From: Chlorobiota bacterium
GTDB lineage: Bacteria; Bacteroidota; Chlorobiia; Chlorobiales; Chlorobiaceae
Direction of reading: 5' to 3'
Assembly (NCBI GenBank): GCA_016866305.1
Contig: VGMX01000006.1
Span: 1-64,000 of the forward strand
Length of the DNA: 64,000 nucleotides
Of the stretch, positions 1 through 12,900 are shown one piece after another. Position numbers and translations under genes: made by a program. Below the pieces are notes generated by a model, which worked only from the letters and a program-made list of their open reading frames with translations, did no database searches and was not told the origin of the DNA. The number at the start of each line of letters is the position of its first letter. Positions within the stretch are counted from its first letter, which is position 1.

Positions 1-27
1 TAAAGAAGAATTGTTACGGGTTATGTT

Positions 28-1245
28 ATGATGAAAGCTTGGTTCGGGGATGGGGGGTTTCGTGTCTCGGCGATGGTGGCGGTTCTTGCGGTAACGATCG
101 GATTTGCTGTGCAGTACATGATCGGAACGGGTGTCCCGGTGTTTCACTGGCCGTACAACGCCTTGTTTGTTGCTGTTTTTGCTGCGCTGCTTCTTGTTTT
201 TGGCGTTCTGTTCAGAAACAACACTTTTGTTCTCTGGATAGGAGGCATTCCGTTTGGGCTTTCCCTCATTTTCGCGATTGCTTTTCTTTCCCTTATCGGG
301 GGTGTTATTCCACAGGACGGTCAGGTTGCCGGTTCCCTGCCCGGCAGGCTTGGCATGAACCGTATTTTTTCCGGCTGGCCCTTTCTGCTGGTTGTGTTGC
401 TGTTTCTCTGCAATCTCGGGCTCTCGGTTGTCTGGAAGACCGTTCCTTTCAGGTTTTCGAACCTTCAGTTCATGCTCTTTCACGGCGGTTTCTGGATTGT
501 GTTGGCCTGCGGGCTGGCCGGAGCTTCAGACCTGCAGCGGGTCATCATTCCCGTATATGAAGGCAGGGAGAGCAGCCGGGCCTACATTCCACATGAAAAT
601 CGCATGATGCAGCTGCCGTTTTCGGTCTTTCTCGAGGATTTTTCCATCGAAGAGTACTCTCCCCAGATCGTGCTCTACGATCCGCAGAACGACAGGGTCA
701 TGTCCGGAAGGCAGGGCAGGGAAACCGAAGTCCGCATCGGCTACAAGGCTTCCTGGCCGGGATTCCAGGTCGAGGTGCTGGATTATATGCCGCACGCCAT
801 TCCCGACAGCAGCGGTACGCCCCGCAGGACGGGGAAATCGGAAGGTATTCCGTATGCCAAGGTGCGGATCGTTGCCGAAGGAACCCGTGTCGAGCGCTGG
901 CTCAATACCGGAAGTCCCTTCATCCGTCCCGGGGTTGTCCAGCTTGACCGGTATTTTCTGGTCATGTTTCCGGGGTCTCCCAAAGTGTTCCGCTCGGGCG
1001 TTGTGCTCACCGGAGCGGGCGGCAGGAAAACCGTCGATCTCGAAGTCAACAAGCCGGCAGCATATGCCGGCTGGAAGCTTTACCAGATGGGGTATGATGA
1101 AAAGGCCGGAAGGTGGTCGCAGCTGAGCCTGATCGAAGCCGTCAGGGATCCCTGGCTTCCAGCGGTTTATTGCGGGTTTATCATGATCATGGCAGGTAAT
1201 GCGCTGTTTTTCTGGAAAGGAATCAAACGGAGGGAAACGGTATGA
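28..1245 (+). CDS. ResB-like cytochrome c biogenesis protein
   Basis: A 405-residue inner-membrane protein of the ResB/Ccs1 family, which with CcsA carries heme across the membrane and attaches it to apocytochromes c (system II). Hydrophobic segments are seen near residues 14-33, 45-62, 68-92, 118-137 and 150-168, then a long periplasmic domain, and a last membrane helix near 375-396. The C-terminal pattern KLYQMGYDE followed by DPWLP and a helix is typical of ResB. The stop overlaps the next gene (ccsA) in an ATGA, so the two are translationally coupled. ATG codons at 28 and 31 are both possible starts; the TAA at window bases 1-3 may end an upstream gene. The family call is firm; which cytochromes it serves is not visible here. 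Confidence 0.88.
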   Translation: MMKAWFGDGGFRVSAMVAVLAVTIGFAVQYMIGTGVPVFHWPYNALFVAVFAALLLVFGVLFRNNTFVLWIGGIPFGLSLIFAIAFLSLIGGVIPQDGQVAGSLPGRLGMNRIFSGWPFLLVVLLFLCNLGLSVVWKTVPFRFSNLQFMLFHGGFWIVLACGLAGASDLQRVIIPVYEGRESSRAYIPHENRMMQLPFSVFLEDFSIEEYSPQIVLYDPQNDRVMSGRQGRETEVRIGYKASWPGFQVEVLDYMPHAIPDSSGTPRRTGKSEGIPYAKVRIVAEGTRVERWLNTGSPFIRPGVVQLDRYFLVMFPGSPKVFRSGVVLTGAGGRKTVDLEVNKPAAYAGWKLYQMGYDEKAGRWSQLSLIEAVRDPWLPAVYCGFIMIMAGNALFFWKGIKRRETV

Positions 1246-2042
1246 CACTTTCGGATTTTCCTCCGGTTGCCTTTACAGCGATGGCATTCTGGGCCATCGG
1301 GTCACTTCTGAGGCTATCCTCCCGCCGCCGGCCGCTGCTTGCGTATGCTTCTTACGGCATCATGGTTGCCGGGGCCCTGCTTCTCGGATGGTTCATCGCC
1401 GCCTACTGGCATACGCTTGAGCGTCCTCCGCTCAGGACCCTGGGCGAAACGAGGTTGTGGTATGCGGCCTTTATTCCCGTCGTGGGTTTTCTTGTGGAAT
1501 TGCGCTGGAAGATCGCCTGGCTGAAATATTACTGTATGGCGCTTGCCGCATTCTTTCTCTCGATCAATCTTGCCCATCCCGACGTTTTCGACAAGGCGCT
1601 CATGCCGGCATTGCAGAGCGCCTGGTTTGTTCCCCACGTCATCGTGTATCTGGTCGGTTACGTGCTGTTGGCGGCATCATCGGCCGCTGCGTGGCACAAC
1701 ATCATTTCAGTATTCCGCTCCGGCGCCGACCGGCTGGGTTATGCGGTTTCCCACTACCTTGCTCTGCTCGGTTTTGTGTTGCTCACCTTCGGGCTGGTGT
1801 TCGGTGCGCTCTGGGCCAAAGAGGCATGGGGTCACTATTGGACCTGGGACCCAAAGGAGACGTGGGCATTCATTTCCTGGCTGGCTTATCTCGGCTATCT
1901 TCACCTCTCGGCACATGGAACCGGACGTGACAAACTGCAGTGGTACCTTGCGCTTTCTTTTCTTGTCCTGCTGGTCTGCTGGTTCGGCGTGAACTACATG
2001 CCATCTGCACAGAACAGCGTGCATAGCTATCAGCCGAACTGA
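1242..2042 (+). CDS. ccsA: Cytochrome c assembly protein CcsA (CcmC/CcsA family)
   Basis: A 266-residue polytopic membrane protein, the heme-handling partner of the ResB-like protein just upstream. The tryptophan-rich WWD signature is clear around residues 195-203 (WGHYWTWDPKETW), which in this family presents heme on the outer face of the membrane. The C-terminus carries NYMPSAQNSVHSY, matching the conserved final-helix histidine region. Eight or so hydrophobic segments are spread along the chain. The start ATG overlaps the upstream stop (ATGA). Together the two genes form a complete system II core; a thioredoxin-like CcsX/ResA is not in the window. Confidence 0.92.
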   Translation: MTLSDFPPVAFTAMAFWAIGSLLRLSSRRRPLLAYASYGIMVAGALLLGWFIAAYWHTLERPPLRTLGETRLWYAAFIPVVGFLVELRWKIAWLKYYCMALAAFFLSINLAHPDVFDKALMPALQSAWFVPHVIVYLVGYVLLAASSAAAWHNIISVFRSGADRLGYAVSHYLALLGFVLLTFGLVFGALWAKEAWGHYWTWDPKETWAFISWLAYLGYLHLSAHGTGRDKLQWYLALSFLVLLVCWFGVNYMPSAQNSVHSYQPN

Positions 2043-2162
2043 CCGGGGCGGCACCCTGCTATCTTTGCACCTGCTGCGTATTGAACTGCCGTAAACAGCC
2101 GCTTGTGACCTGTTTTTCGGGTGAGTGGTTCTGTCTGGCCGAGATCTTTGCAGGGGAGGTGC

Positions 2163-3854
2163 TTACAGTTCGACAACGAGATGGGTTTCCGTAGAATGCC
2201 CGGCAAGCAGATTTTTCAGGGTATCTATCAGGTCGAAACCGTATTTATTGATAAAATAAAATACATTGATCATCCTTTCCTGAGGAACCCCTTCGGGAAA
2301 GAATGCTGTTTCGGTTTTCAGAATCTGCTCGATCAGTTCTTCGTTTTTACGTCTTCCCGCTTTGCGTGTTTTCTGTTCTATTGTGTCCACAATTTTCATG
2401 GCCTGCTGGGTCGATGCGGCAAGCACCGGTTCAAGAGTCGGGTCGATTTTTCCGAGTTCCGGTCCCAGTTTGCGTAATGCGGCTTCGATTTCCGTTCTTG
2501 TTTTTTCGAACACGGCATCGATATCCGGATTTTCCGCTATCATCTCGGCATTGCGTTTCAGTGCCTGCAGGTCGCTGAACAGCGCGTGATAGATCTGCTT
2601 TCTTGAAAAGCCGGGCCTCCCTGAAACTCTCAGCAGTTTGTCCATGATCCGGCTGAATTTCGGCTCTACAAGGGTAAAGCTTCCTCTCGGTATGATAAAT
2701 GGCATGGTTATGCCGAAGTGTTCGTAATTCCTTCGGAACTGAGCAAGGTAGCCGATCTCTCCGGGGCCGGCAATACAGGCGAACGTCGGCAGTACCGTGT
2801 CCTGTACGACAGGGCGGAGCACCACGTTCGGACTGAACCTCTCGGGATGGTCCTGGCAGAGTTCGAGCATCTGGTGGCGTGAAAGCCGCACGTTGTCAGG
2901 CGCAATGACGAACAGATTTTCTTCGGGGTACTCGATTTTCTGTCGCTGGCCGTGGTGGTTGACGTGAAACAGGTTGACCGCTCTCGGTTTGGACTGCGCA
3001 TTGTAGCCGAGCTGTTCGAGCATCGAGCTTTGTGCTATGACGTTGTACGACGAGGTCGGACAGGTTGCGAGTTCTCTCTGGAATACCGGCCGGGAGAGCC
3101 TCTTGAAGTCGGTGTTCTGGCTTGAAAGCAAAACAAGCGGGTGGTTCCGGAAAAGATGCATCATGATCTGGGCAAAACTCATATCGAGCGTGTTTCCCGG
3201 AAAACAGCTTTCTTTGAGGATGGCCTCTATCTGGGGTTTGGATGGCGAATCAGGAAGCCTTTCGAGAAAGTTCCTGACAAGATGGCGGATATCCTCACCG
3301 AAACAGGATGCGGCAACCATCTGGTCGGGTAGGTGTTTGAACGGTTCGGCCCTGAAGTGTTCAATGGTGCCATGAGCGAAAGATGCCGTATGGGAGGATT
3401 CATCGAAATCGTGATCCTCACCCTCGATCCAGAATACCGGAACGAAGTCGTATTCCGGAAACAGTGTTTTCTGCCGCTCTGCAAACACCAGGGCGGTCAG
3501 TGCCTTGTAGATTGTATAGGCAGGGCCGGTGAACAGGCCGGGCTGCTGACCGGTTACGACAGCCATGCAGCGATGCGAGCGGAGTTTCTCTATTTCCTGC
3601 AGATGCAGTTCCCTGCATCCATAACGGATATTCTGGGTACGGAGTATCTCGACAAGCAGGTTGCGGTCGAACGTCCTCGATTCAAGCAGGTTGAGCTGGC
3701 GGTAGTAGTCGCTCTCCTTCTGATAGTCGAGATGAAAGCTTGCCGAGAGCAGACGGTTTCGCATCTCGCCTTCAGCGGTGTAGTCTCTGAAGAGTGCCGG
3801 AAAACCCTTTTTCGGGGTCAGAATCGTTCGATAGTCAAGAAGAAAAGTATTCAC
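2163..3854 (-). CDS. bshC: Bacillithiol biosynthesis cysteine-adding enzyme BshC
   Basis: A 563-residue protein of the BshC (YllA) family, which adds cysteine to glucosaminyl-malate in the last step of bacillithiol synthesis. The hallmark [11 protein letters not shown] lies at residues 101-111, followed by [16 protein letters not shown], another family signature. A helical, charge-rich stretch near 430-500 matches the family's C-terminal coiled coil. The start is GTG, 4 bases after the surE stop, so surE and bshC are likely cotranscribed. Established knowledge: green sulfur bacteria make N-methyl-bacillithiol. bshA and bshB are not in this window. The gene faces ccsA convergently across about 120 bp with no clear terminator. 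Confidence 0.93.
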   Translation of the reverse strand: MNTFLLDYRTILTPKKGFPALFRDYTAEGEMRNRLLSASFHLDYQKESDYYRQLNLLESRTFDRNLLVEILRTQNIRYGCRELHLQEIEKLRSHRCMAVVTGQQPGLFTGPAYTIYKALTALVFAERQKTLFPEYDFVPVFWIEGEDHDFDESSHTASFAHGTIEHFRAEPFKHLPDQMVAASCFGEDIRHLVRNFLERLPDSPSKPQIEAILKESCFPGNTLDMSFAQIMMHLFRNHPLVLLSSQNTDFKRLSRPVFQRELATCPTSSYNVIAQSSMLEQLGYNAQSKPRAVNLFHVNHHGQRQKIEYPEENLFVIAPDNVRLSRHQMLELCQDHPERFSPNVVLRPVVQDTVLPTFACIAGPGEIGYLAQFRRNYEHFGITMPFIIPRGSFTLVEPKFSRIMDKLLRVSGRPGFSRKQIYHALFSDLQALKRNAEMIAENPDIDAVFEKTRTEIEAALRKLGPELGKIDPTLEPVLAASTQQAMKIVDTIEQKTRKAGRRKNEELIEQILKTETAFFPEGVPQERMINVFYFINKYGFDLIDTLKNLLAGHSTETHLVVEL

Positions 3855-3858
3855 CCGA

Positions 3859-4635
3859 TTATTTTTGCAGGTTCCATTGGTTCAGTGCGCCGAGAAACGC
3901 ATGGTTCGTCAGGTCACAGGAGAGCGGCGTGACGGCGACATAGTTGTTCCGGACGGCATATTCGTCCTTTTGCAGGGAGTTGTCGAGCAGCTTGAGGGTG
4001 CCGTTGAGCCAGTAGTAGGGGTTCCCGTACATGTCGTTGCGTTCGATTGCGGCCTCCTCCCAGCGCGAGCTCCCCTGCTGGGTGATGACGATGCCTGCGA
4101 TCTCCTTCTCCGGAAGGTTGGGGATATTGACCGAGAGAATCGTGTCGGGGGGGAGGCCTTCCTGCAGGACTTTGCGGGCCAGCTTCCGTGCGAATTTCGC
4201 GGCATAGGTGAAGTCGGCGTTTTCATAGGTGGTCAGCGAGAAAGCAAGCGAGGCGATGCCTTGAATCGCCCCTTCGCGTGCTGCGGCTACTGTTCCCGAG
4301 TAGAGGGTATTGGTCGCGGTGTTGCTTCCGTAGTTTATGCCCGATAGAATGAGGTCCGGCTTATCGTCAAGGATATGGCTGAGGGCAACCTTGATGCAGT
4401 CAACCGGGGTGCCGGAGACCGTGTAACCGAAAAAGCGGTTGTTTTTCTGATACCGCCTGATGCGGAGTGGAACCCCGAGCGTCATGGCATGGCTCATCCC
4501 GCTATGCGGCTCCGCTGGCGCCACAACGGTAACCCTGCCGATTTTCTTCATCGAAGCCGCCAGCGCGTGAAGGCCTTCGCCTTCAATGCCGTCATCGTTG
4601 CAAATCAGGATGTGAGGATTATTCAGGTCCTTCAA
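3859..4635 (-). CDS. surE: 5'/3'-nucleotidase SurE
   Basis: A 258-residue cytoplasmic, metal-dependent nucleoside monophosphate phosphatase. The metal-binding NDDG motif is at residues 13-16; HSGMSHA near 44-50 and SGINYGSN near 98 complete the active site of the SurE fold. The reading frame has no ATG or GTG ahead of NDDG; the best start is TTG at 4635, without a visible Shine-Dalgarno, so the exact N-terminus is uncertain by a few residues. Located between the patatin/Omp85 gene and bshC on the same strand, with only 4 bp to bshC. Function assignment is firm. Confidence 0.92.
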   Translation of the reverse strand: MKDLNNPHILICNDDGIEGEGLHALAASMKKIGRVTVVAPAEPHSGMSHAMTLGVPLRIRRYQKNNRFFGYTVSGTPVDCIKVALSHILDDKPDLILSGINYGSNTATNTLYSGTVAAAREGAIQGIASLAFSLTTYENADFTYAAKFARKLARKVLQEGLPPDTILSVNIPNLPEKEIAGIVITQQGSSRWEEAAIERNDMYGNPYYWLNGTLKLLDNSLQKDEYAVRNNYVAVTPLSCDLTNHAFLGALNQWNLQK

Positions 4636-4692
4636 AACGGTAGGCTTTGTTGTTGATAACCGGTTACGGGCGTAAAATTAAAAAAGTTCCTT

Positions 4693-7491
4693 TCAAAAAT
4701 CATGTCCCAGACTGAAATACCAGACAGTATCGGAAAATCTCAGTGATGAGGCGTCATTGTCCTCTTCTTTCCGCAGAAAGGCAAAGGCTTTCGAGACGGT
4801 CAGTCTGGCGGGGCCGACCGGGGTGTTCCAGATGATTCCGGTGCCGGCGCCGTGTATGAGCCTTGAAAGGGACATGTCGCTCCGCTTTTGCCACGCGTTG
4901 CCGACGTTGTAGTAAAACATGAACGATGCGGGAAAGAGGATTTCGAAAGGCGGACTGTAACTGATCTGCATTCCTGCAACCGCCATATTGCTGCCGATCA
5001 GGTCGTTCTGTTTCAAGCCGATAAACCGCCGGCTGTAGAGGGAGCCGGGTCCCCCGAGAAAAAACTGCTCGGAAAGAGGCAGGTAGCTGCTGCTGATTCC
5101 TGCGGAGCCGGAAAGTTGCAGTGCGGTACGTTCTCCGAGGGGAATGTTCTCTTCATGTGTTCCTGCAAGCTGCCAGAACATGACGTCGTTGTCGAGCAGC
5201 TCGGGAGTCGCCGAGTAACTGATATGGGTATAGCGTCCCGATGTGGGTACCTGGGCATTGTTACGCGAGTCGATAATCAGCGAAGTTCCTGCGGAGAGCA
5301 TGTTCCTGTTGTCCGTCCGGAGCGCCGTCTGCTCGGGTCCTTTATTGTGGTATGTTTGTGCGTTCTGAACGGTTACATCAAGCGCCAGCCGTCCGTTTTT
5401 ACGGATTCTCGTGCCGAACGTGCCGGTTACGCCATATTTCTGGATGCCGTAGGTGGAAATATTTTCGGAATCGTATCCGCTGAACTCCCTGGAAAAGCGA
5501 AGCTCCCTGGTTTCGAATTCATGCTGGTCAAAAAAAAGCTTCGAGTACAGCGTGAAATGCGTCGAACCGATGCGGGGGATGGTGTACTCAATGGCGGCAG
5601 CACTGTTGTTTTTTCCCGCCTTGATCCAGCCGCCCAGGGATGCCGTGGTTCCTCCGAGATTTTCGTTTCTGAGATCGACAAGTGCCTGGGCGTTGGTGGT
5701 TTCGTCGTAACGGATTCCGAGGCGGAGTACCGATGAGGGTTTTTCCACAAGCGAGAAAGTCAGGCTTTTTTCACCGTTTTCCGCAGCGGGCGAAGTGTTT
5801 TCCGCAGAGACCGATACCCGGTTGAAAATTCCCGTTTCATAAAGATTCGCTGCAGACCGTTCGGCTTTGTCGAGCCTGACGGCCTTTGTCGTGTCGATAC
5901 TGATCTCTCTGCGGATAGGTGTCCTGTCGGTTTTGTTTCTGCTCCGGACGATTTCAATGGCTCCCACCTTTCCTGAAGACATGGCAACCAGCAGGGTGTC
6001 GCCGGAAAATGACACGGATTCAGGTTCGACAAGGCTGTACCCCATGTTCCGGTAAAGGCGTACCAGGTTTTCAAGCGCCCTTGTTCCCGCGTTGTTCGTA
6101 TAAAGTTTGTTCCGGACAGGTTCGAAGCAGGCATCGATTTCCTGTTTTGCCGGGGTTTCCTGCGGTCCTCCCGATACCACCACTCCGCCGATACGGGGGA
6201 GGGGCGCAAGGCGAAACTTCACGGTTTTCTTCCGGGTGTCGATCACCGCATGTGTGCTGGTGAAGAGATCGGTTTCCAGCAGTTCCCGGAGCGTTCTGGA
6301 CAGAGAAGTTGCATTGCGGACAATTCCTGCGACGATGCCCCGAAGCTCCGGGTTTATACCGTTTTTTTGCTCTATTTCGAAAGATTTCGAAAAGGAACCG
6401 ATGAACATGTCTTTTTTCGGTGCGGTTTCGATGCTTCTCATGATCGTGCCTGCCAGCACTTTTCCTTTCGCATAACCGGTATTGACAAGCTCTCCGATAT
6501 CCGAGAAATCGGTTGCACTGTGCGAGGAAAGGTCAGGTGTAATGACGATATCGGCTTTTTCAAGCTGCGCGGGGTATTGCAGGCCGGTCAGGATGTTGAT
6601 CGCCTGGTCTGCGGCTTTCCAGGGAAGGTCGAGATCCCCGTTTTTTGAATACATGCTGCCGTGGGTATCGACGGCAATTTTGTATTCGGCGGTAAAATTG
6701 TCCAGCTCATCGACCGGCAGGTTTGCGACAAGACCTCCGTCAACAAGCCGGTATCCGTCGCGCTCAATCGGTTCGAACAGCACCGGAACCGTACTGCTTG
6801 CCCTCATGGCTTCCGAAAGTGGTCCCGAAACCAGGGAAATCCGTTTTCCGGACACCAGGTCGGTTGAAACCGCCCTGAACCGGACGGGGAGGGAGCTGAA
6901 ATCCTTCCATCCGTGATAGATGCCGTTCAGTACCAGCAGGTCGAGTGTGCCGGTGAGCGCCTGTGCCGAGCTCAGGGATTTCGGCACCATGAGTTTCAGC
7001 TTGTTGAACCTGACCGCTACGGTCGAGCGGTCACGGATATTCTGCTGTTCCAGGAAAATGCCTGCGCGGGGTGACTCTTCCCTGATCGCCAGAATGGATT
7101 GCCATGGCAGGGTGCCGGCAATCTCCTCAAGCTCACCGGGAGTATACCCGCAACTGTACAGCCCGCCGATAATGGCCCCCATACTTGTTCCCGCAATGTA
7201 GTCCACCGGTACTCCCTCCTCGTCGAGAGCCTTGAGCACGCCGATCTGCGCAATGCCGTTGGCTCCCCCTCCGGAAAGTGCAATGCCTACGGTTTTTCTC
7301 TGGGGGCGCATGAAGGGCATGACGCTGTAGCGTCTGGATGGCAGGTCAAGGGTGTCGGGATACACCACCACATGAGCAGCCGCCGAAAGCGGACGGAACA
7401 GAAGCAGTATTTGCATGAGCCCTGCGAGGAGGACGATCAAGGCAGGCATGCCGGCTCCTGGCAGGCGGCCTGGTCTTTTTTTCCGTTTCAT
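4693..7491 (-). CDS. Patatin-like phospholipase fused to Omp85 beta-barrel
   Basis: A large outer-membrane protein with a patatin lipase domain followed by a surface-antigen barrel. In the longer ORF numbering (951 aa from 7548) the oxyanion SGGGANG is at 92-98, the nucleophile elbow GTSMG at 120-124 and the catalytic DGG at 270-272, so Ser and Asp are both present. After about residue 430 there is a POTRA-like stretch and from about 600 repeated beta strands ending in a terminal Phe, typical of Omp85 barrels. The order matches type Vd secreted lipases such as PlpD/FplA. I prefer the ATG at 7491 because it gives a compact signal peptide (KRKK, hydrophobic core, SAAA cleavage); the ATG at 7548 is the alternative. 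Confidence 0.86.
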   Translation of the reverse strand: MKRKKRPGRLPGAGMPALIVLLAGLMQILLLFRPLSAAAHVVVYPDTLDLPSRRYSVMPFMRPQRKTVGIALSGGGANGIAQIGVLKALDEEGVPVDYIAGTSMGAIIGGLYSCGYTPGELEEIAGTLPWQSILAIREESPRAGIFLEQQNIRDRSTVAVRFNKLKLMVPKSLSSAQALTGTLDLLVLNGIYHGWKDFSSLPVRFRAVSTDLVSGKRISLVSGPLSEAMRASSTVPVLFEPIERDGYRLVDGGLVANLPVDELDNFTAEYKIAVDTHGSMYSKNGDLDLPWKAADQAINILTGLQYPAQLEKADIVITPDLSSHSATDFSDIGELVNTGYAKGKVLAGTIMRSIETAPKKDMFIGSFSKSFEIEQKNGINPELRGIVAGIVRNATSLSRTLRELLETDLFTSTHAVIDTRKKTVKFRLAPLPRIGGVVVSGGPQETPAKQEIDACFEPVRNKLYTNNAGTRALENLVRLYRNMGYSLVEPESVSFSGDTLLVAMSSGKVGAIEIVRSRNKTDRTPIRREISIDTTKAVRLDKAERSAANLYETGIFNRVSVSAENTSPAAENGEKSLTFSLVEKPSSVLRLGIRYDETTNAQALVDLRNENLGGTTASLGGWIKAGKNNSAAAIEYTIPRIGSTHFTLYSKLFFDQHEFETRELRFSREFSGYDSENISTYGIQKYGVTGTFGTRIRKNGRLALDVTVQNAQTYHNKGPEQTALRTDNRNMLSAGTSLIIDSRNNAQVPTSGRYTHISYSATPELLDNDVMFWQLAGTHEENIPLGERTALQLSGSAGISSSYLPLSEQFFLGGPGSLYSRRFIGLKQNDLIGSNMAVAGMQISYSPPFEILFPASFMFYYNVGNAWQKRSDMSLSRLIHGAGTGIIWNTPVGPARLTVSKAFAFLRKEEDNDASSLRFSDTVWYFSLGHDF

Positions 7492-7595
7492 GGCGTGTTT
7501 CCCGGTGACGCTTTCCGGCTGTTTTTTGAGTTCTGCCGGGGACTTCATATCTTAAGGTCTAATGTATAACCTTTGGTATTAATTAAGAAAAGAAG

Positions 7596-8435
7596 ATGGC
7601 GTGGTTCAAACGGGTAAAGCCTTCGATACGTACGACCGACAGGCTTGACATGCCTGAAGGGCTCTGGTGGAAGTGCGAGGAGTGCGGAGCAATGATTCAT
7701 AAAAAACAGCTTGAGGATCATGTCTACACCTGTTCGGATTGCGGTTACCATTTCAGGATCTCCCCGTACCGCTATTTTTCCATTCTTTTCGACAACGAGA
7801 ATTATCAGGAGTTCGACGATACCCTTCGGTCAGCCGATCCTCTCGGGTTTACCGATACGAAAAAATATCCCGACCGGGTACATGACATCATCGAAAAGAG
7901 CGGTAAAACCGAAGCATGCAGGAATGCATGGGGCGATTCGGGCGGCAAGCCTCTGGTGATATCGGCCATGGATTTCGGGTTTATCGGGGGCTCGATGGGA
8001 TCGGTTGTCGGGGAGAAGATCGCCCGTGCCGCAGACAAGGCTGTCGATCTCAATGCCCCGTTACTGGTGATTGCACAGTCCGGAGGTGCAAGAATGATGG
8101 AAGGTGCCTTCAGTCTCATGCAGATGGCCAAAACCTCCGCCCGGCTTACGCTGCTCAGCGAGAAAAGACTGCCGTTCCTCTCGCTCATGACCGATCCGAC
8201 AATGGGAGGCATCACCGCATCCTTCGCCATGCTTGGCGATATCAATCTGAGCGAGCCGAAAGCACTGATCGGTTTTGCCGGACCCAGGGTCATCAGGGAT
8301 ACCATAAAAAGGGATCTGCCCGAAGGGTTCCAGAGAGCCGAATTCCTGCTCGAACACGGTTTCATCGATGCCATTGTTCACCGCAAGGATCTGAAAAACC
8401 AGATCTCCCGCCTTACCGGCATGCTCTCTGCCTGA
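7596..8435 (+). CDS. accD: Acetyl-CoA carboxylase carboxyltransferase subunit beta
   Basis: A 279-residue cytoplasmic enzyme subunit that, with AccA, moves the carboxyl group from biotin to acetyl-CoA to give malonyl-CoA, the first step of fatty acid synthesis. The N-terminal zinc ribbon has C27, C30, C46 and C49 in the spacing CxxC-x15-CxxC. The crotonase-like core shows SGGARMMEG and [11 protein letters not shown]. The ATG at 7596 follows a purine-rich AAGAAAAGAAG. It is transcribed away from the patatin gene; accA is not in the window. Length is normal for the family. Confidence 0.96.
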   Translation: MAWFKRVKPSIRTTDRLDMPEGLWWKCEECGAMIHKKQLEDHVYTCSDCGYHFRISPYRYFSILFDNENYQEFDDTLRSADPLGFTDTKKYPDRVHDIIEKSGKTEACRNAWGDSGGKPLVISAMDFGFIGGSMGSVVGEKIARAADKAVDLNAPLLVIAQSGGARMMEGAFSLMQMAKTSARLTLLSEKRLPFLSLMTDPTMGGITASFAMLGDINLSEPKALIGFAGPRVIRDTIKRDLPEGFQRAEFLLEHGFIDAIVHRKDLKNQISRLTGMLSA

Positions 8436-8445
8436 TGTCTCGCCT

Positions 8446-9096
8446 TCAGATCCAGCCGAGAGCTCCGGAGGTCACGGGGAACTCGGCGCAGAAAACTTTT
8501 TTTATCTCTTCGGCAATATCGCGGTGCTCCTTCTGCGTGCTCATCTCCGTGCGCACTTGAAGGTAGTGAATCCAGCTCCGCACCGAACCTTTCATGTACA
8601 GCTTGGTCTGCGTGCCGAGAGGCAGCAGCATTCGTGCACACTCCTTGGCAATGCCCCTTTCAAGAGCCTCCTTGTAGGTTTCCATCGACAGGCGGGTAAT
8701 GTTTTCCTGCGCGTCGTCGAACCATTGCAGGGTTTCGCTGTCAAGGTCGTCAAGCGAATTCTGCCGGTTTTTGCTGTCCTGCCTGCGTGGCCGGTACTTC
8801 TCCACCGTCTGCGCTTTTGCATACCGCTGTGAAAATTCCTGGAACTGGAAGCTCCTGTGTCGCAGAATCTGCGGGGCGATCGCCCTCGATGTGACAATCT
8901 CGACGGTCATGTCCGCCATTTCAAAAATGCTCCAGTGCCTGTGTTCGATGCAGTAGGCAAGCAGCCTGCCGTAATCGAGATTTTCCTGATTCGGGCTTGA
9001 AACCCTTGCGCAGTAGGCGATAAGCCCTTCGGCGGTGAGCGGCCGATTTTCGAACTCGAAACAGGGGGTTGTGACCGAGATGAGACGAACCTGCAT
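8446..9096 (-). CDS. thyX: FAD-dependent thymidylate synthase ThyX
   Basis: A 216-residue flavin-dependent thymidylate synthase, converting dUMP to dTMP with methylene-THF and NADPH. The diagnostic RHR-x7-S motif is [11 protein letters not shown] at residues 79-89, counting from [14 protein letters not shown] near 54 and [11 protein letters not shown] toward the C-terminus also fit the family. The ORF track begins at a TTG (9105), but ATG at 9096 gives the usual N-terminus MQVRLIS and is chosen. No Shine-Dalgarno is visible for either. It is convergent with accD (10 bp gap) and divergent from clpP. Confidence 0.94.
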   Translation of the reverse strand: MQVRLISVTTPCFEFENRPLTAEGLIAYCARVSSPNQENLDYGRLLAYCIEHRHWSIFEMADMTVEIVTSRAIAPQILRHRSFQFQEFSQRYAKAQTVEKYRPRRQDSKNRQNSLDDLDSETLQWFDDAQENITRLSMETYKEALERGIAKECARMLLPLGTQTKLYMKGSVRSWIHYLQVRTEMSTQKEHRDIAEEIKKVFCAEFPVTSGALGWI

Positions 9097-9292
9097 AGTC
9101 GGCAATATTTGATTCAGTTGGCAGAAAATATACGGATAAGGCGGCTTTATTCCCGCAAGGAGCGGCTTGTTTTATCGTCTTCTTTTTTACTTATTGGAAC
9201 CTCGACGATTGATTTGTTGTTAGCTCTATGTATTTTACGTATTTCTTCTGCGCGCGGCCGCATTATCAAATTCAACCCAACTGACCACAGCC

Positions 9293-9970
9293 ATGGCTAA
9301 TATCAATTTCGGTTTCGATCACCATGCCCGCAAACTGTACTCGGGGGCAATAGAACAGGGGATCCAGAATACGCTTGTCCCGATGGTTATAGAGACGTCC
9401 GGGAGAGGGGAGCGGGCGTTCGATATCTTTTCTCGACTGCTCAGGGAGCGGATCATTTTTCTCGGCAGCGGTATTGACGAGCATGTGGCCGGCCTTGTGA
9501 TGGCGCAGCTGATCTTTCTCGAATCCGAAGATCCCGAGCGCGATATCTATATCTATATCAACTCTCCCGGCGGCAGCGTTTCAGCAGGTCTCGGCATTTA
9601 CGACACCATGCAGTATATCCGGCCCGATATTGCCACGGTCTGTGTGGGCATGGCGGCAAGCATGGGAGCGTTCCTGCTCGCCAGTGGCACAAAAGGCAAG
9701 CGGGCCTCCCTTCCGCATTCACGCATCATGATTCACCAGCCCTCCGGCGGTGCCCAGGGGCAGGAAACCGATATCATCATCCAGGCCCGCGAGATAGAGA
9801 AGATCCGCAAGCTGCTCGAAGAGCTGCTTGCAAAAAATACCGGACGCGATGTCCAGCAGATCAGGGAGGATTCCGAACGCGACCGGTGGATGAACGCGGG
9901 GGAAGCGCTCGAGTATGGCCTTATCGACCAGATTTTCGAAAAGCGTCCGGCACCTGAAAAAGCCGAATAA
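9293..9970 (+). CDS. clpP: ATP-dependent Clp protease proteolytic subunit
   Basis: A 225-residue serine protease subunit that forms the two-ring ClpP barrel and degrades proteins fed by Clp ATPases. The catalytic triad is visible: Ser123 in GMAASMGA, His148 in [10 protein letters not shown], and Asp197 in SERDRWM. The gene stands alone, without clpX next to it. The preceding 187 bp, divergent from thyX, should hold its promoter; TTGATT and TATTTT spaced 16 bp at 9209-9236 are a weak candidate only. valS follows after 53 bp on the same strand. Confidence 0.96.
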   Translation: MANINFGFDHHARKLYSGAIEQGIQNTLVPMVIETSGRGERAFDIFSRLLRERIIFLGSGIDEHVAGLVMAQLIFLESEDPERDIYIYINSPGGSVSAGLGIYDTMQYIRPDIATVCVGMAASMGAFLLASGTKGKRASLPHSRIMIHQPSGGAQGQETDIIIQAREIEKIRKLLEELLAKNTGRDVQQIREDSERDRWMNAGEALEYGLIDQIFEKRPAPEKAE

Positions 9971-10023
9971 TCCGTGCATTTTCCGTAACCAGCAACCATC
10001 TTGTCAGCTGTAACCCTGTACCC

Positions 10024-12738
<2,715 letters not shown>

Positions 12739-12757
12739 GGATTTACCACCGTTGTGT

Positions 12758-12806
12758 CGTGCAGGTGTTATGAGGTCGCATGCCTGCACGGTAAAAACGT
12801 ATTTTT
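12758..12806 (+). terminator. Possible valS terminator hairpin
   Basis: CGTGCAGG (12758-12765) and CCTGCACG (12783-12790) form a perfect 8-bp stem with a 17-nt loop, followed about 12 nt later by a run of six T. The gap before the T run makes it a poor intrinsic terminator, but it lies exactly between valS and rpoD. Confidence 0.35.
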
Positions 12807-12874
12807 TCAATTTGTCCTGAAATGATATTTTGTCGGTTTACCACGACAAACCGGTCACATCAGGAGTTTTACCG

Positions 12875-12898
12875 ATGAGTTCGCAAGGAGCGTATTGA
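12875..12898 (+). CDS. 7-codon leader ORF before rpoD
   Basis: ATG AGT TCG CAA GGA GCG TAT TGA encodes MSSQGAY. It has its own Shine-Dalgarno, AGGAG at 12862-12866, with an 8-nt spacing, and stops 2 nt before the rpoD ATG. The rpoD Shine-Dalgarno (AAGGAG) lies inside it. This arrangement would couple leader translation to rpoD initiation. Whether it is translated cannot be told from sequence. Confidence 0.25.
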   Translation: MSSQGAY

Positions 12899-12900
12899 CT

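Noticed and set aside
9109-9300. ORF of 63 aa between thyX and clpP
   Set aside because: No domain, low-complexity start, overlaps the clpP start; better read as the promoter region.
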